NCBI RefSeq assembly: GCF_051650185.1
Contig: NZ_JBOFIN010000047.1
Span: 1-64,000 of the forward strand
Length of the DNA: 64,000 nt
Source: Scandinavium sp051650185
Lineage (GTDB): Bacteria > Pseudomonadota > Gammaproteobacteria > Enterobacterales > Enterobacteriaceae
Direction of reading: 5' to 3'
Shown here piece after piece: positions 16,470-24,957 of the stretch (positions within the stretch are counted from its first letter, which is position 1; each line of letters begins with the position of its first letter). The notes beneath the pieces were generated by a model, which was not told where the DNA came from, did not search any database, and saw only the letters and a list, made by a program, of their open reading frames with translations. Position numbers and translations under genes: made by a program.

Positions 16470-17909
16470 TTATTTGCCGGTGTAGTGGTACCCGCCGCCG
16501 AGTGCGGAAGTTAGCTGAATACTGGCATCCACCCATTGGCCCTGCAGACGCAGCGCGCCAATTTGCTCTTGCAAAGGCGACAGCTTCGCGAGACTGACCT
16601 GAGAGCCAGATACGATCCCGGCTGCAAGGCGCGCCTGAGCCTGCTGCACGACCCGATCCGCGTCTTTGATGACCTGCTGCTGTTGCTGGTTTTTCTCCAT
16701 CAGCGTTTCAACCTGGCTTGCCGTTTTCGCCACCTGATTCACCGCGTCTACCACAGCTTTGTTGTAACTTGCCACCGAGAGGTCACGCTGCGCATCGGCG
16801 ATATCAAGATTGGCGTTCAGGCGGCCGCTGTCGAAAATCGGCAACGTTAAGCCTGCCGTCACGCCCATCTGGTTTGCGGAATGGCGGAACAAATCACTTA
16901 AGTGCAGCGCGTCCTGCTGCAGGAAAGCCATCAGGTTGATATCCGGATAGAACGCGGCTTTAGCGGCATCGACTTCGCTCATCGAGGCCTGAATGTACCA
17001 GTGTGCTTCCTGCAAATCAGGGCGACGAGCCAGCAGTTCATACCCTAACGTGGCTGGCATCTGGTTTTTCACCGTAGGCAGCGTAACCGGATGCAGCGAC
17101 AGTTTGCTGCTCTGGCTGTTGGTGAGCGCCATCAGACGGGCTTCAATCTCTTTCATGTTGCCAGTGACTTCCGTCAACTGCTGATCGGTTTTGCTGACGT
17201 TGATGTCGTTTTCTGCCCCTTCAACGGACGAGGTAATGCCACGCTGATACAACGCTTTGTCGACGGAAATAATGTTGCTTTGCTCGTTTTTAACCTGCTC
17301 AAGCACCTGTTTTACCGCCGCTTCCGTCTGCCATTGCCAGTACAGACGCGCGACGCTGCTTGCCAGCACCTGCTGGGTTTGCGCCAGTTCGGCGGCACGG
17401 GCTTTGACTTCACCGATACGGGACTGCACCAGCGCGCGGTTTTTACCCCACAGATCGAGATCCCAGTTGGCGGTTAAACCAAAAGTCCCGTTGGTATACC
17501 ACGGGCCGGTATTGTCGCCTTCATCGGTGGCAAACGGCCCCATCAGGCCTTCAGCGGACATTTTCTGGCGTTCAACATCCGCGCCAAAATCCACTTCCGG
17601 GCCAAGCTGAGACTGGGCCATCTGCGCCTGCGCTTCCGCCAGTTTGATACGTTGTTTTGCCACCTGCATATCAGGGGCATTGCTCAAAGCGCTGCTGATA
17701 AGACGATTCAACTGAGGATCGTGATAATCCTGCCACCAGCTGCTTTGCGGCCAGCCATTTTGCAGCGCCGCAGGCAGTGAGTTATCCACATGAGTTGCCG
17801 GTAATTGCTGTTGTAAAGGTGCACCAGTGTCATGAGATGGCGCGCAGCCGGACAAAGCAACAGCCAGCGGCAAGCCAATCATTGCAGCATAGAGAGCAGT
17901 ACGTTTCAT
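16470..17909 (-). CDS. mdtQ: Outer-membrane efflux lipoprotein MdtQ (NodT family)
   Basis: A 479-residue TolC-like channel of the NodT family. The lipoprotein signal peptide ends in LSGC (cysteine 22), and two OEP repeat domains with long coiled helices follow (AEAQAQMAQSQLGPEVDFGADVE, then NANLDIADAQRDLSVASYNKAVV). Such proteins form outer-membrane exits for RND or MFS drug pumps. In E. coli K-12 the homologue is broken; here the frame is complete. No pump or adaptor gene is adjacent, so the partner must be encoded elsewhere. Confidence 0.92.
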   Translation of the reverse strand: MKRTALYAAMIGLPLAVALSGCAPSHDTGAPLQQQLPATHVDNSLPAALQNGWPQSSWWQDYHDPQLNRLISSALSNAPDMQVAKQRIKLAEAQAQMAQSQLGPEVDFGADVERQKMSAEGLMGPFATDEGDNTGPWYTNGTFGLTANWDLDLWGKNRALVQSRIGEVKARAAELAQTQQVLASSVARLYWQWQTEAAVKQVLEQVKNEQSNIISVDKALYQRGITSSVEGAENDINVSKTDQQLTEVTGNMKEIEARLMALTNSQSSKLSLHPVTLPTVKNQMPATLGYELLARRPDLQEAHWYIQASMSEVDAAKAAFYPDINLMAFLQQDALHLSDLFRHSANQMGVTAGLTLPIFDSGRLNANLDIADAQRDLSVASYNKAVVDAVNQVAKTASQVETLMEKNQQQQQVIKDADRVVQQAQARLAAGIVSGSQVSLAKLSPLQEQIGALRLQGQWVDASIQLTSALGGGYHYTGK

Positions 17910-18138
17910 ATCGTTTTCATTCTTCGGAAAGGACGCGCATCTTATTCTAAAAATGCAAATGAGCGTTTAGGAAAGCGTGGCACGGCACAAAAAGCAATAG
18001 CCTGACATATCCCGACATGCTTCTCCTCAGTATTTGCATAAACCATTAATGAGGCGAATGTATTCATCATTCACATCATTGCGAGCTAAAGTCCGTATAC
18101 TTCCCCGGCCAGTGAAGGCAAAACGTTAAGGAGGCCCT

Positions 18139-18873
18139 ATGGCTCAAAATATTTATGACGACCCGCAGTTTTTTGCCGGTTACGCCACACTTGACCGCTC
18201 GGTGAAGGGGCTTGACGGTGCGCCAGAATGGCCAGCACTGCAAAAAATGCTGCCCGAGGTTCAGGGCAAATCCCTTATCGACTTAGGCTGCGGCTACGGC
18301 TGGTTTTGCCGCTGGGCGCAGGAACAAGGCGCGGCAAACATTCTGGGGCTCGACGTCTCAGAGAAGATGCTGGAACGTGCACGTGAGATGACAGCAGGCT
18401 CGCAAATAACCTATCAGCGCGAAGACCTGGAAGCTCTGCAACTGCCTGCTGCTGGCCTTGATCTCGCTTACAGTTCGTTGGCGTTGCACTACCTCGAAAA
18501 CATCGATGGCCTGTTTGCCACACTGTTTCAGGCGCTTAAACCTGGCGGGAAAATTGTGTTTTCTGCCGAGCATCCCATCTACACAGCGGCGTTGAAGCAA
18601 GGCTGGTTTGTCGATGATGAGGGGCAAAAATCCTGGCCGGTGAATCACTATCAGCAGGAAGGGGTACGCATCAGCAACTGGTTCGCAGAAGGCGTGAAAA
18701 AGCAGCATCGTAAACTTTCCACGTGGATTAATGCGTTAACTGCCGCTGGTTTTGTCATTGAGCACCTGGATGAATGGGGCCCGGACGCCGCACAAATTGC
18801 CGCGAATCCAGCGCTCGAAGAAGAGAAAGAGCGCCCGATGATTTTCCTGTTGAGTGCGCGTAAGCCTGGTTAA
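18139..18873 (+). CDS. Class I SAM-dependent methyltransferase
   Basis: A 244-residue protein with a Rossmann-like methyltransferase fold. Motif I is LIDLGCGYGWFCRWA (about 46-60), and the acidic residue that binds the ribose is in NILGLDVSEKML. A UbiE/Methyltransf_11-type motif follows (DLAYSSLALHYLENIDGLFATLFQALKPGGKIVF). The C-terminal half probably recognises the substrate, which is unknown. K-12 has no such gene between mdtQ and dusC. The ATG follows AAGGAGG. The last four bases overlap convergent dusC. Confidence 0.85.
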   Translation: MAQNIYDDPQFFAGYATLDRSVKGLDGAPEWPALQKMLPEVQGKSLIDLGCGYGWFCRWAQEQGAANILGLDVSEKMLERAREMTAGSQITYQREDLEALQLPAAGLDLAYSSLALHYLENIDGLFATLFQALKPGGKIVFSAEHPIYTAALKQGWFVDDEGQKSWPVNHYQQEGVRISNWFAEGVKKQHRKLSTWINALTAAGFVIEHLDEWGPDAAQIAANPALEEEKERPMIFLLSARKPG

Positions 18874-19817
18874 GGCCAGCGAACAGATTCGCGTTCTATC
18901 GCCACGGCAATGGATGCGGAATCCTGCAAAGTGCGGATAGTGGTGAAAAGTTCAGTCGCTTCGGCATACTCTTTACGCAGATAGCCCAGCCACTGCTTGA
19001 TACGCGCGACATGATACAGGCCCGTGTCGCCCTGCTTTTCCAGGCGGCTGTATTTTCGCAGCAGCTGCATCACTCCGTTCCACGGCATACGCGGCTCGTT
19101 GTACTTCACCACCCGGCTGAGGTTGGGAATATTCAGCGCACCGCGACCAATCATGACTGAATCGCAGCCCGTTGCCGCCATGCAGTCCTGTGCGCTTTGC
19201 CAGTCCCAGATTTCGCCATTAGCCACCACCGGAATAGTCAGTCGGCGGCGGATCTCACCGATCGCCTGCCAGTTAATACGCTCTGCTTTGTAACCATCGT
19301 CTTTAGTACGGCCGTGAACCACCAGTTCCGTGGCTCCAGCCTGTTGCACCGCGTCAGCAATCTCAAACTGACGATCGCTGCTGTCCCAGCCGAGACGGAC
19401 TTTCACCGTGACCGGTAAATGTGCCGGAACGGCTTCGCGCATGGCTTTAGCCCCGCGATAGATCAAATCAGGATCTTTAAGCAACGTCGCCCCGCCGCCA
19501 CTGCCATTGACCACTTTCGATGGACAGCCGCAGTTGAGATCGACGCCCCAGGAACCCAGCTCAACCGCACGCGCTGCGTTTTCTGCCAGCCATTCAGGGT
19601 ATTGCCCCAGAAGCTGAACGCGAACCAGCGTGCCGGAAGCCGTACGGCTTTGATTGAGCAGCTCCGGGCACAAACGATGGAAGGATTTGACCGGCAGCAG
19701 TTGGTCCACCACACGCAGGAATTCGGTGATGCACACATCGTAATCATTAACTTCAGTCAGCAGGCCGCGAACCAGTGAATCGAGCACGCCTTCCATCGGC
19801 GCCAGCAGAACACGCAT
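18870..19817 (-). CDS. dusC: tRNA-dihydrouridine16 synthase DusC
   Basis: A 315-residue flavin-dependent tRNA-modifying enzyme, nearly identical in layout to E. coli DusC. The FMN-binding TIM barrel occupies the first 240 residues, with the catalytic cysteine in DLNCGCPSKVVNGSGGGA, the phosphate-binding segments ELVVHGRTKDDGY and VVANGEIWD, and DSVMIGRGAL. A helical tRNA-binding domain ends the protein. It reduces U16 of tRNAs to dihydrouridine. A single gene; its promoter must lie in the 220-base gap before yohJ. Confidence 0.96.
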   Translation of the reverse strand: MRVLLAPMEGVLDSLVRGLLTEVNDYDVCITEFLRVVDQLLPVKSFHRLCPELLNQSRTASGTLVRVQLLGQYPEWLAENAARAVELGSWGVDLNCGCPSKVVNGSGGGATLLKDPDLIYRGAKAMREAVPAHLPVTVKVRLGWDSSDRQFEIADAVQQAGATELVVHGRTKDDGYKAERINWQAIGEIRRRLTIPVVANGEIWDWQSAQDCMAATGCDSVMIGRGALNIPNLSRVVKYNEPRMPWNGVMQLLRKYSRLEKQGDTGLYHVARIKQWLGYLRKEYAEATELFTTIRTLQDSASIAVAIERESVRWP

Positions 19818-20038
19818 ATCAGTATCCGGAGAAAAAAGAGCGGCTATGGTAGCGTTGTTGCCACAAGGTTTGAAGCCCCTTGTGTACTACACTGAAAGCC
19901 ATTGATTTCTCCTTTATTCAGGCGATTTGCGACGGTGACGAAAAGGAATAGTGAGTATGCTCAGAATTCATGATGTGATCGGTAGCACATAACCGGCTTT
20001 AATTGTATGATGAATGCGTTCCATCAAGGGCGACGACC

Positions 20039-20437
20039 ATGAGCAAATCATTGAACATCATCTGGCAATACCTGCGTGCGTTTCTGCTGATTTACGCCTG
20101 TCTGTACGCTGGCATCTTTATCGCTTCGCTGTTACCTATCACCATTCCCGGCAGCATTATCGGGATGCTAATCCTGTTCGTGCTGCTGGCTTTGCAAATC
20201 CTTCCCGCGAAATGGGTTAACCCCGGCTGCTACGTCCTTATCCGCTATATGGCGCTGCTGTTTGTGCCGATTGGCGTGGGCGTCATGCAATATTACGATG
20301 TGCTGCGTGCCCAGTTTGGCCCGGTGGTGGTGTCTTGCGCAGTGAGCACGCTGGTGGTGTTTTTGGTAGTGAGCTGGAGCTCGCACATCGTGCACGGTGA
20401 ACGCAAAGTGGTAGGCCAAAAAGGAGCCGACAAATGA
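20039..20437 (+). CDS. yohJ: LrgA/CidA-family membrane protein YohJ
   Basis: A 132-residue protein with four hydrophobic helices of the LrgA/CidA (holin-like) family, nearly identical in length and sequence to E. coli YohJ. It works with YohK; in other bacteria LrgAB-type pairs affect murein hydrolase activity or export of small metabolites. The start at 20039 (MSKSLNIIW) matches the family. Its stop codon overlaps the yohK start (ATGA), a sign of coupling. Confidence 0.94.
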   Translation: MSKSLNIIWQYLRAFLLIYACLYAGIFIASLLPITIPGSIIGMLILFVLLALQILPAKWVNPGCYVLIRYMALLFVPIGVGVMQYYDVLRAQFGPVVVSCAVSTLVVFLVVSWSSHIVHGERKVVGQKGADK

Positions 20438-21129
20438 TGCACTACATCTGGTGGTCTCTTCCGCTTACGCTAGCGGTTTTCTTCGCGGCACGTAAACTCG
20501 CTGCCCGCTTCAAAATGCCGCTGCTGAACCCTTTGCTGGTCGCCATGGTGGTGATTATTCCTTTCCTGCTGCTGACAGGGATCCCTTACGATCATTATTT
20601 CCAGGGCAGTAAAATCCTCAACGATCTGCTGCAACCGGCTGTCGTCGCGCTGGCCTTTCCGCTGTATGAGCAACTGCATCAGATTCGCGCTCGCTGGAAA
20701 TCGATTATTACTATCTGTTTTGTCGGTAGCGTGGTAGCGATGGTGACGGGCACCACAGTCGCGCTGCTGATGGGAGCAACCCCTGAAATTGCCGCATCTG
20801 TTCTGCCGAAATCCGTGACAACCCCCATTGCGATGGCGGTAGGCGGCAGCATCGGTGGCATCCCGGCTATCAGCGCAGTGTGCGTGATTTTCGTCGGTAT
20901 TCTTGGCGCGGTGTTTGGCCACACATTATTGAATCTGATGCGTATTCACACCAAAGCGGCGCGCGGCCTGGCGATGGGGACGGCTTCTCACGCACTCGGC
21001 ACTGCACGTTGTGCGGAACTGGATTACCAGGAAGGGGCATTCAGCTCTCTGGCGTTAGTTATCTGCGGGATAATCACTTCGCTGCTGGCGCCGTTCCTGT
21101 TTCCACTGATCCTGGCCGTGGTGGCATAA
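20434..21129 (+). CDS. yohK: LrgB-family membrane protein YohK
   Basis: A 231-residue LrgB-type membrane protein with many hydrophobic segments and the conserved glycine-rich region SVTTPIAMAVGGSIGGIPAISAV. It is the partner of YohJ. The two genes overlap by four bases and form a two-gene operon. A TGAGA-N6-TCACA CRP-like site downstream belongs to cdd. Confidence 0.94.
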   Translation: MMHYIWWSLPLTLAVFFAARKLAARFKMPLLNPLLVAMVVIIPFLLLTGIPYDHYFQGSKILNDLLQPAVVALAFPLYEQLHQIRARWKSIITICFVGSVVAMVTGTTVALLMGATPEIAASVLPKSVTTPIAMAVGGSIGGIPAISAVCVIFVGILGAVFGHTLLNLMRIHTKAARGLAMGTASHALGTARCAELDYQEGAFSSLALVICGIITSLLAPFLFPLILAVVA

Positions 21130-21179
21130 CGCGACACATCACACAAATTTCATTCAAATTTCATAAGTTGCATAGATAG

Positions 21180-21195
21180 TGAGATATAAGTCACA
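21180..21195. promoter_or_regulatory. CRP-binding site upstream of cdd
   Basis: TGAGATATAAGTCACA differs from the CRP consensus (TGTGA-N6-TCACA) at one base in the left half. It lies 60 bases before the cdd start. E. coli cdd is known to be activated by CRP and repressed by CytR, so the site fits. Confidence 0.7.
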
Positions 21196-21254
21196 CATTA
21201 TCCGGTAACAGGTCCGTACACTACGATCCCTTAAACCTGTAATGAGGCAACGCC

Positions 21255-22139
21255 ATGCACCCACGTTTTCACTCTGCTTTCCCGCAGCTCAGCGCAGAAT
21301 TGCAGTCAGCCCTGGCCCCGATGCTGGCTGATACGCACTTCCCTGCCATGTTTAGCGCCGGGCAGGTCTCAACGCTGAAATCAGCCACGGGACTGGATGA
21401 AGACGCGCTGGCTTTTGCGCTGCTGCCGCTGGCGGCCGCCTGTGCCCGTGCTGATTTATCGCATTTCAACGTGGGCGCTATCGCCCGTGGTGTCAGCGGT
21501 AACTGGTATTTCGGCGGCAACATGGAATTTATTGGTGCCACCATGCAGCAAACCGTGCATGCCGAACAAAGCGCCATCAGCCACGCCTGGCTTCGCGGTG
21601 AAAAAGCGCTGAAAGCTATCACCGTGAATTACACGCCGTGCGGCCACTGCCGTCAGTTTATGAATGAGCTGAACAGCGGTCTTGAGCTGCAAATCAACCT
21701 GCCGGGACGCGAGCCCCATTCACTGAAAGACTATCTGCCAGACGCATTCGGCCCGAAAGACCTGGACATCAAAACGCTGCTGATGGATGCCCAGGACCAC
21801 GGCTATCCGCTTGAAGGTGATGAGCTGACTCAGGCCGCCATCAAAGCGGCGAATCAATGCCATGCGCCTTACAGCAACTCCCCGTCCGGGGTGGCGATTG
21901 AACTCAAAGACGGCACTATTTTCAGCGGCAGCTATGCCGAAAACGCGGCCTTCAACCCAACGCTGCCACCCCTTCAGGGAGCGCTGAACCTGCTGAGTCT
22001 GAATGGCTATGACTATTCTGATATCCAGCGAGGCATGCTTGCCGAACGTGCTGATGCACCGCTTATCCAGTGGGATGCGACGGCTGCAACGCTGAAAGCA
22101 CTGGGCTGTCAGAACATCGACCGCACGCTGCTGGCGTAA
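21255..22139 (+). CDS. cdd: Cytidine deaminase Cdd
   Basis: A 294-residue dimeric zinc cytidine deaminase of the large (E. coli) type. The zinc ligands are H102 with catalytic E104 (VHAEQ) and C129, C132 (PCGHC). A second, degenerate deaminase domain makes up the C-terminal half. It converts cytidine and deoxycytidine to uridine and deoxyuridine in pyrimidine salvage. Its promoter region carries a CRP site. Confidence 0.97.
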   Translation: MHPRFHSAFPQLSAELQSALAPMLADTHFPAMFSAGQVSTLKSATGLDEDALAFALLPLAAACARADLSHFNVGAIARGVSGNWYFGGNMEFIGATMQQTVHAEQSAISHAWLRGEKALKAITVNYTPCGHCRQFMNELNSGLELQINLPGREPHSLKDYLPDAFGPKDLDIKTLLMDAQDHGYPLEGDELTQAAIKAANQCHAPYSNSPSGVAIELKDGTIFSGSYAENAAFNPTLPPLQGALNLLSLNGYDYSDIQRGMLAERADAPLIQWDATAATLKALGCQNIDRTLLA

Positions 22140-22261
22140 TATCAATGCGGGTCGTTTGGCCCGCGTTGATGAAAATCCCCCCAATTAAACTGCTGTTTCT
22201 TGCTCTTGCCCGGCGGGTAAAGTAGCCTGAGTGAATATTCTTCCACCACTGAGTCAAGTCC

Positions 22262-22969
22262 ATGTTAAAGCGCGTTTTATACAGCCTGTTAGTCCTCTTC
22301 GGCCTGCTGCTGTTGACTGCGCTTGGTCTTGACCGCTGGATCAGCTGGAAAACCGCCCCCTATATCTACGACGAATTGCAGGACTTGCCCTACCGTCAGG
22401 TCGGCGTTGTTCTCGGTACCGCGAAGTATTACCGCACCGGCGTTATCAATCAGTATTACCGTTACCGCATTCAGGGCGCGCTCAATGCCTATAACAGCGG
22501 AAAGGTAAACTACCTGCTCCTGAGCGGCGATAACGCTCTGCAAAGCTACAACGAGCCGATGACTATGCGTAAGGATTTGATTGCCGCAGGCGTCGACCCG
22601 GCGGATATCGTGCTGGATTACGCAGGCTTCCGTACGCTCGATTCCATCGTTCGCACGCGTAAAGTCTTCGACACCAACGATTTCATCATCATCACCCAAC
22701 GCTTCCATTGCGAACGCGCGCTGTTTATCGCCCTGCATATGGGCATTCAGGCGCAGTGCTACGCCGTGCCATCGCCTAAGAATATGTGGAATGTTCGCGT
22801 CCGTGAATTCGGCGCCCGCTTTGGCGCGCTGGCCGATCTCTATCTCTTCAAACGCGAACCTCGCTTCCTGGGCCCGCTAGTTCCGATTCCGGCCCAGCAA
22901 GAAGTCCCTGAAGACGCACAGGGTTATCCCGCGGTGACACCTGACCAACTTCTTGAATTACAGAAATAA
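22262..22969 (+). CDS. sanA: SanA, DUF218 envelope barrier protein
   Basis: A 235-residue protein with an N-terminal membrane anchor (VLYSLLVLFGLLLLTALGLD) and a periplasmic DUF218/YdcF-like domain (VGVVLGTAKYYRTGVINQYYRYR, LLLSGDN, IITQRFHCERALFIA). E. coli SanA restores vancomycin exclusion at high temperature and supports the envelope permeability barrier. It is slightly shorter than E. coli SanA (239). A single gene. Confidence 0.93.
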   Translation: MLKRVLYSLLVLFGLLLLTALGLDRWISWKTAPYIYDELQDLPYRQVGVVLGTAKYYRTGVINQYYRYRIQGALNAYNSGKVNYLLLSGDNALQSYNEPMTMRKDLIAAGVDPADIVLDYAGFRTLDSIVRTRKVFDTNDFIIITQRFHCERALFIALHMGIQAQCYAVPSPKNMWNVRVREFGARFGALADLYLFKREPRFLGPLVPIPAQQEVPEDAQGYPAVTPDQLLELQK

Positions 22970-23068
22970 TTTTGACTCAATCCATGTAACCTATAAGTCA
23001 CATAAAATAGCTGAAATGTGATTAATGTCCGGTAAAGGTGTCATTAGTGGAAGATCCTTCATTTAAGG

Positions 23069-23089
23069 TGTAATATTTTACTCATTACA
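23069..23089. promoter_or_regulatory. Candidate operator before the hipA-like gene
   Basis: An inverted repeat TGTAAT-N9-ATTACA lies between the likely promoter and the AGGAGG site of the HipA-like gene. HipB-type antitoxins bind short palindromes over their own promoter, so this is a reasonable operator. It was found by eye. Confidence 0.4.
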
Positions 23090-23101
23090 TCAGGAGGCAC
23101 C

Positions 23102-24451
23102 ATGGAGCAACTTACCGTACAGGCTTATCTGAATGAGCAATGGGAAGATATCGCCACCCTGACTTTTCCTGGCTCGGACAGGCAGGACTGGCAAACAACT
23201 GAAATTCATTATCTCACTGATTATGCTCTGGAATATCTTGAGATGGATGATTGCAGGGCCGTTTCTCTTAATCATCCCGTCTCGCTTTTTTTCGACAATG
23301 ACGGCAAACCCGGCTGGATGAAATGGCTGGACGATATTATTCCAAGTGGTTCCAGCCGACGTTATTGGATCAACTACCTCGATCTGGAAGGATTAAGCCC
23401 GGCTCAGCAAAACTTTGTTTTACTGAAATACGGCACTATCGCCCCTGTTGGAAATTTGCGCATTAAAGAATCTTTGCCTGAAGCGACCCCATTTGCAGAA
23501 GCAATCACCTTTTCCTTTGATGACGTAAAAAATCGCGCGGCTGATTTTTTAGATTACGCCCAACAAAAAGGAGCTTCTGCAGGAGGCGCTACAGGAGCCG
23601 GAGGCGAAGCACCGAAGTTATTGCTTCGCTGCCGTGAAGATCAGCGGATCTGGATTGATAGCTGGCAGAATAATCGTGACTGCAAAGATGACTGGTATCT
23701 GGTGAAATATCCTCGTGGCTCACGTAGTGAGGTCGACTGTAATATCCTGCGAGCTGAGTTTCACTATTATCAGGAACTCACGGCAATGGGCTTTAGTACT
23801 ATTCCTGTCGACAAAATGCGCCTTGAAGAGGGGATGTTTTACCCTTCTTTATGGCTTCCTCGATTTGATATTTCTGTCGACGCTCAGGGTGGCATTAAGC
23901 GTTATGCGATGGAGTCAGTGTATTCAATGTTGTCAAAAGGCCCGGGCGTAGCGCTCGATCATGAAACAACCCTTCGAACGTTGATAGAGAAAATCACGCA
24001 CAGCTACGCTGTGGCAGAGTCTGGATTTGTTTTTGATATTCCTGGTTTTGTCGTTGAATGGGTTCGTCGCGACCTGCTCAATATTATTTTCGGCAACAGT
24101 GATAACCATGGGCGTAATACGGCTTTTATTCGCGGTATCAACACCATTGAACTCGCCCCCATCTACGATTTTGCCCCCATGAAAGCAGACCCTGAGGGCA
24201 TTCCACGTAGTATGAAGTGGTCACAACCCCTGGAGTTTGGCGGTGAATATCATTTCCCGGCGATTGCCGAACGGCTTGACGGTCTGGTTCCCGGTCAGAC
24301 GTTACTCAATGCGCTGAAATTAACCGCGGAACACCTTCTCACGCTCCCCGATCGCCTGCGCGCCAGAGGTGTTCCTCAACAAATTATGGATATGCCAGCG
24401 ATTGGATTTAAGTACATTCCTGAAAAATTGTCTCGTTGGGGATTATTATGA
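23102..24451 (+). CDS. HipA-like serine/threonine kinase, probable toxin
   Basis: A 449-residue protein with the layout of HipA-type kinases (COG3550). A long Gly/Ala-rich loop (157-169) stands where HipA has its phosphorylatable P-loop. K202 in YLVKYPR would be the ATP lysine. NSDNHGRN (332-339) matches the HipA catalytic loop, with D334 and N339 in the key places, and D356 in IYDFAP is the likely metal-binding aspartate, so the kinase looks active. HipA-family kinases phosphorylate aminoacyl-tRNA synthetases and stop growth. AGGAGG precedes the ATG. Unlike E. coli hipBA, the toxin gene comes first and overlaps the HTH gene by ATGA. By eye the region is richer in AT than its neighbours. The target is unknown. 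Confidence 0.75.
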   Translation: MEQLTVQAYLNEQWEDIATLTFPGSDRQDWQTTEIHYLTDYALEYLEMDDCRAVSLNHPVSLFFDNDGKPGWMKWLDDIIPSGSSRRYWINYLDLEGLSPAQQNFVLLKYGTIAPVGNLRIKESLPEATPFAEAITFSFDDVKNRAADFLDYAQQKGASAGGATGAGGEAPKLLLRCREDQRIWIDSWQNNRDCKDDWYLVKYPRGSRSEVDCNILRAEFHYYQELTAMGFSTIPVDKMRLEEGMFYPSLWLPRFDISVDAQGGIKRYAMESVYSMLSKGPGVALDHETTLRTLIEKITHSYAVAESGFVFDIPGFVVEWVRRDLLNIIFGNSDNHGRNTAFIRGINTIELAPIYDFAPMKADPEGIPRSMKWSQPLEFGGEYHFPAIAERLDGLVPGQTLLNALKLTAEHLLTLPDRLRARGVPQQIMDMPAIGFKYIPEKLSRWGLL

Positions 24452-24906
24452 GCCGTCCTGATAAACAACAAGAGATACGCAAAACGGTTGAGCTGTTACG
24501 CCAACAGAATATCTCCAGCGACCAGTCAGAACAACTTACGCCAGAAGGCGTAGAACCAAAGAAAAGCGAGAACCGCCAGCGTGCGACCTCCGAAGTTGCC
24601 CACATTAACGCAGTTGAGAGAACGGAGTTAATTCGATCTGTCACTTTTCAGGTTATCACGGGAAAAGTCAGCCAGGGGGAAGCTTTACGGAAACTGAGAA
24701 TCGATATCCTTGGTCTGAAACAGGAAAAGTACGCTGGATTGGTTTCCGTTTCACGAAAGACCCTTTCCGATATCGAAAATAATAAGGGTAACTACTCCAT
24801 TGAAGTAATGAATCGAGTCTTCAAACCTTTTGGTCTGAAAATGGGGCTTATTCCTGTTTCTGCATCGCTCCTGGAAACATTCCTGACAAAAAACACCAAA
24901 GACTAA
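24448..24906 (+). CDS. HTH (XRE-type) protein, probable antitoxin of the HipA-like kinase
   Basis: A 152-residue protein. The C-terminal half holds a Cro/XRE helix-turn-helix (about 75-133: SQGEALRKLRIDILGLKQEK, SVSRKTLSDIENNKGNYSIE, then a HipB-like end FKPFGLKMGLIP). The first 70 residues are a polar extension that E. coli HipB lacks; it could bind the kinase. The start at 24448 is chosen because it overlaps the toxin stop (ATGA) and has GGGGA five bases upstream; an in-frame ATG at 24436 would add four residues. A terminator follows directly. Confidence 0.7.
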   Translation: MSRPDKQQEIRKTVELLRQQNISSDQSEQLTPEGVEPKKSENRQRATSEVAHINAVERTELIRSVTFQVITGKVSQGEALRKLRIDILGLKQEKYAGLVSVSRKTLSDIENNKGNYSIEVMNRVFKPFGLKMGLIPVSASLLETFLTKNTKD

Positions 24907-24907
24907 A

Positions 24908-24938
24908 TAAAAAAACCCGCCGTTCTCAGGCGGGTTTT
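24908..24938. terminator. Bidirectional terminator between the HTH gene and mglC
   Basis: The stem AACCCGCC/GGCGGGTT is flanked by a run of A on the left and TTTTG on the right. On the minus strand it ends in TTTTTTTATTT, a strong terminator for mglBAC. On the plus strand it is weaker but would end the kinase/HTH operon. Confidence 0.85.
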
Positions 24939-24957
24939 GTCGCTGCTACGCGGTAGA

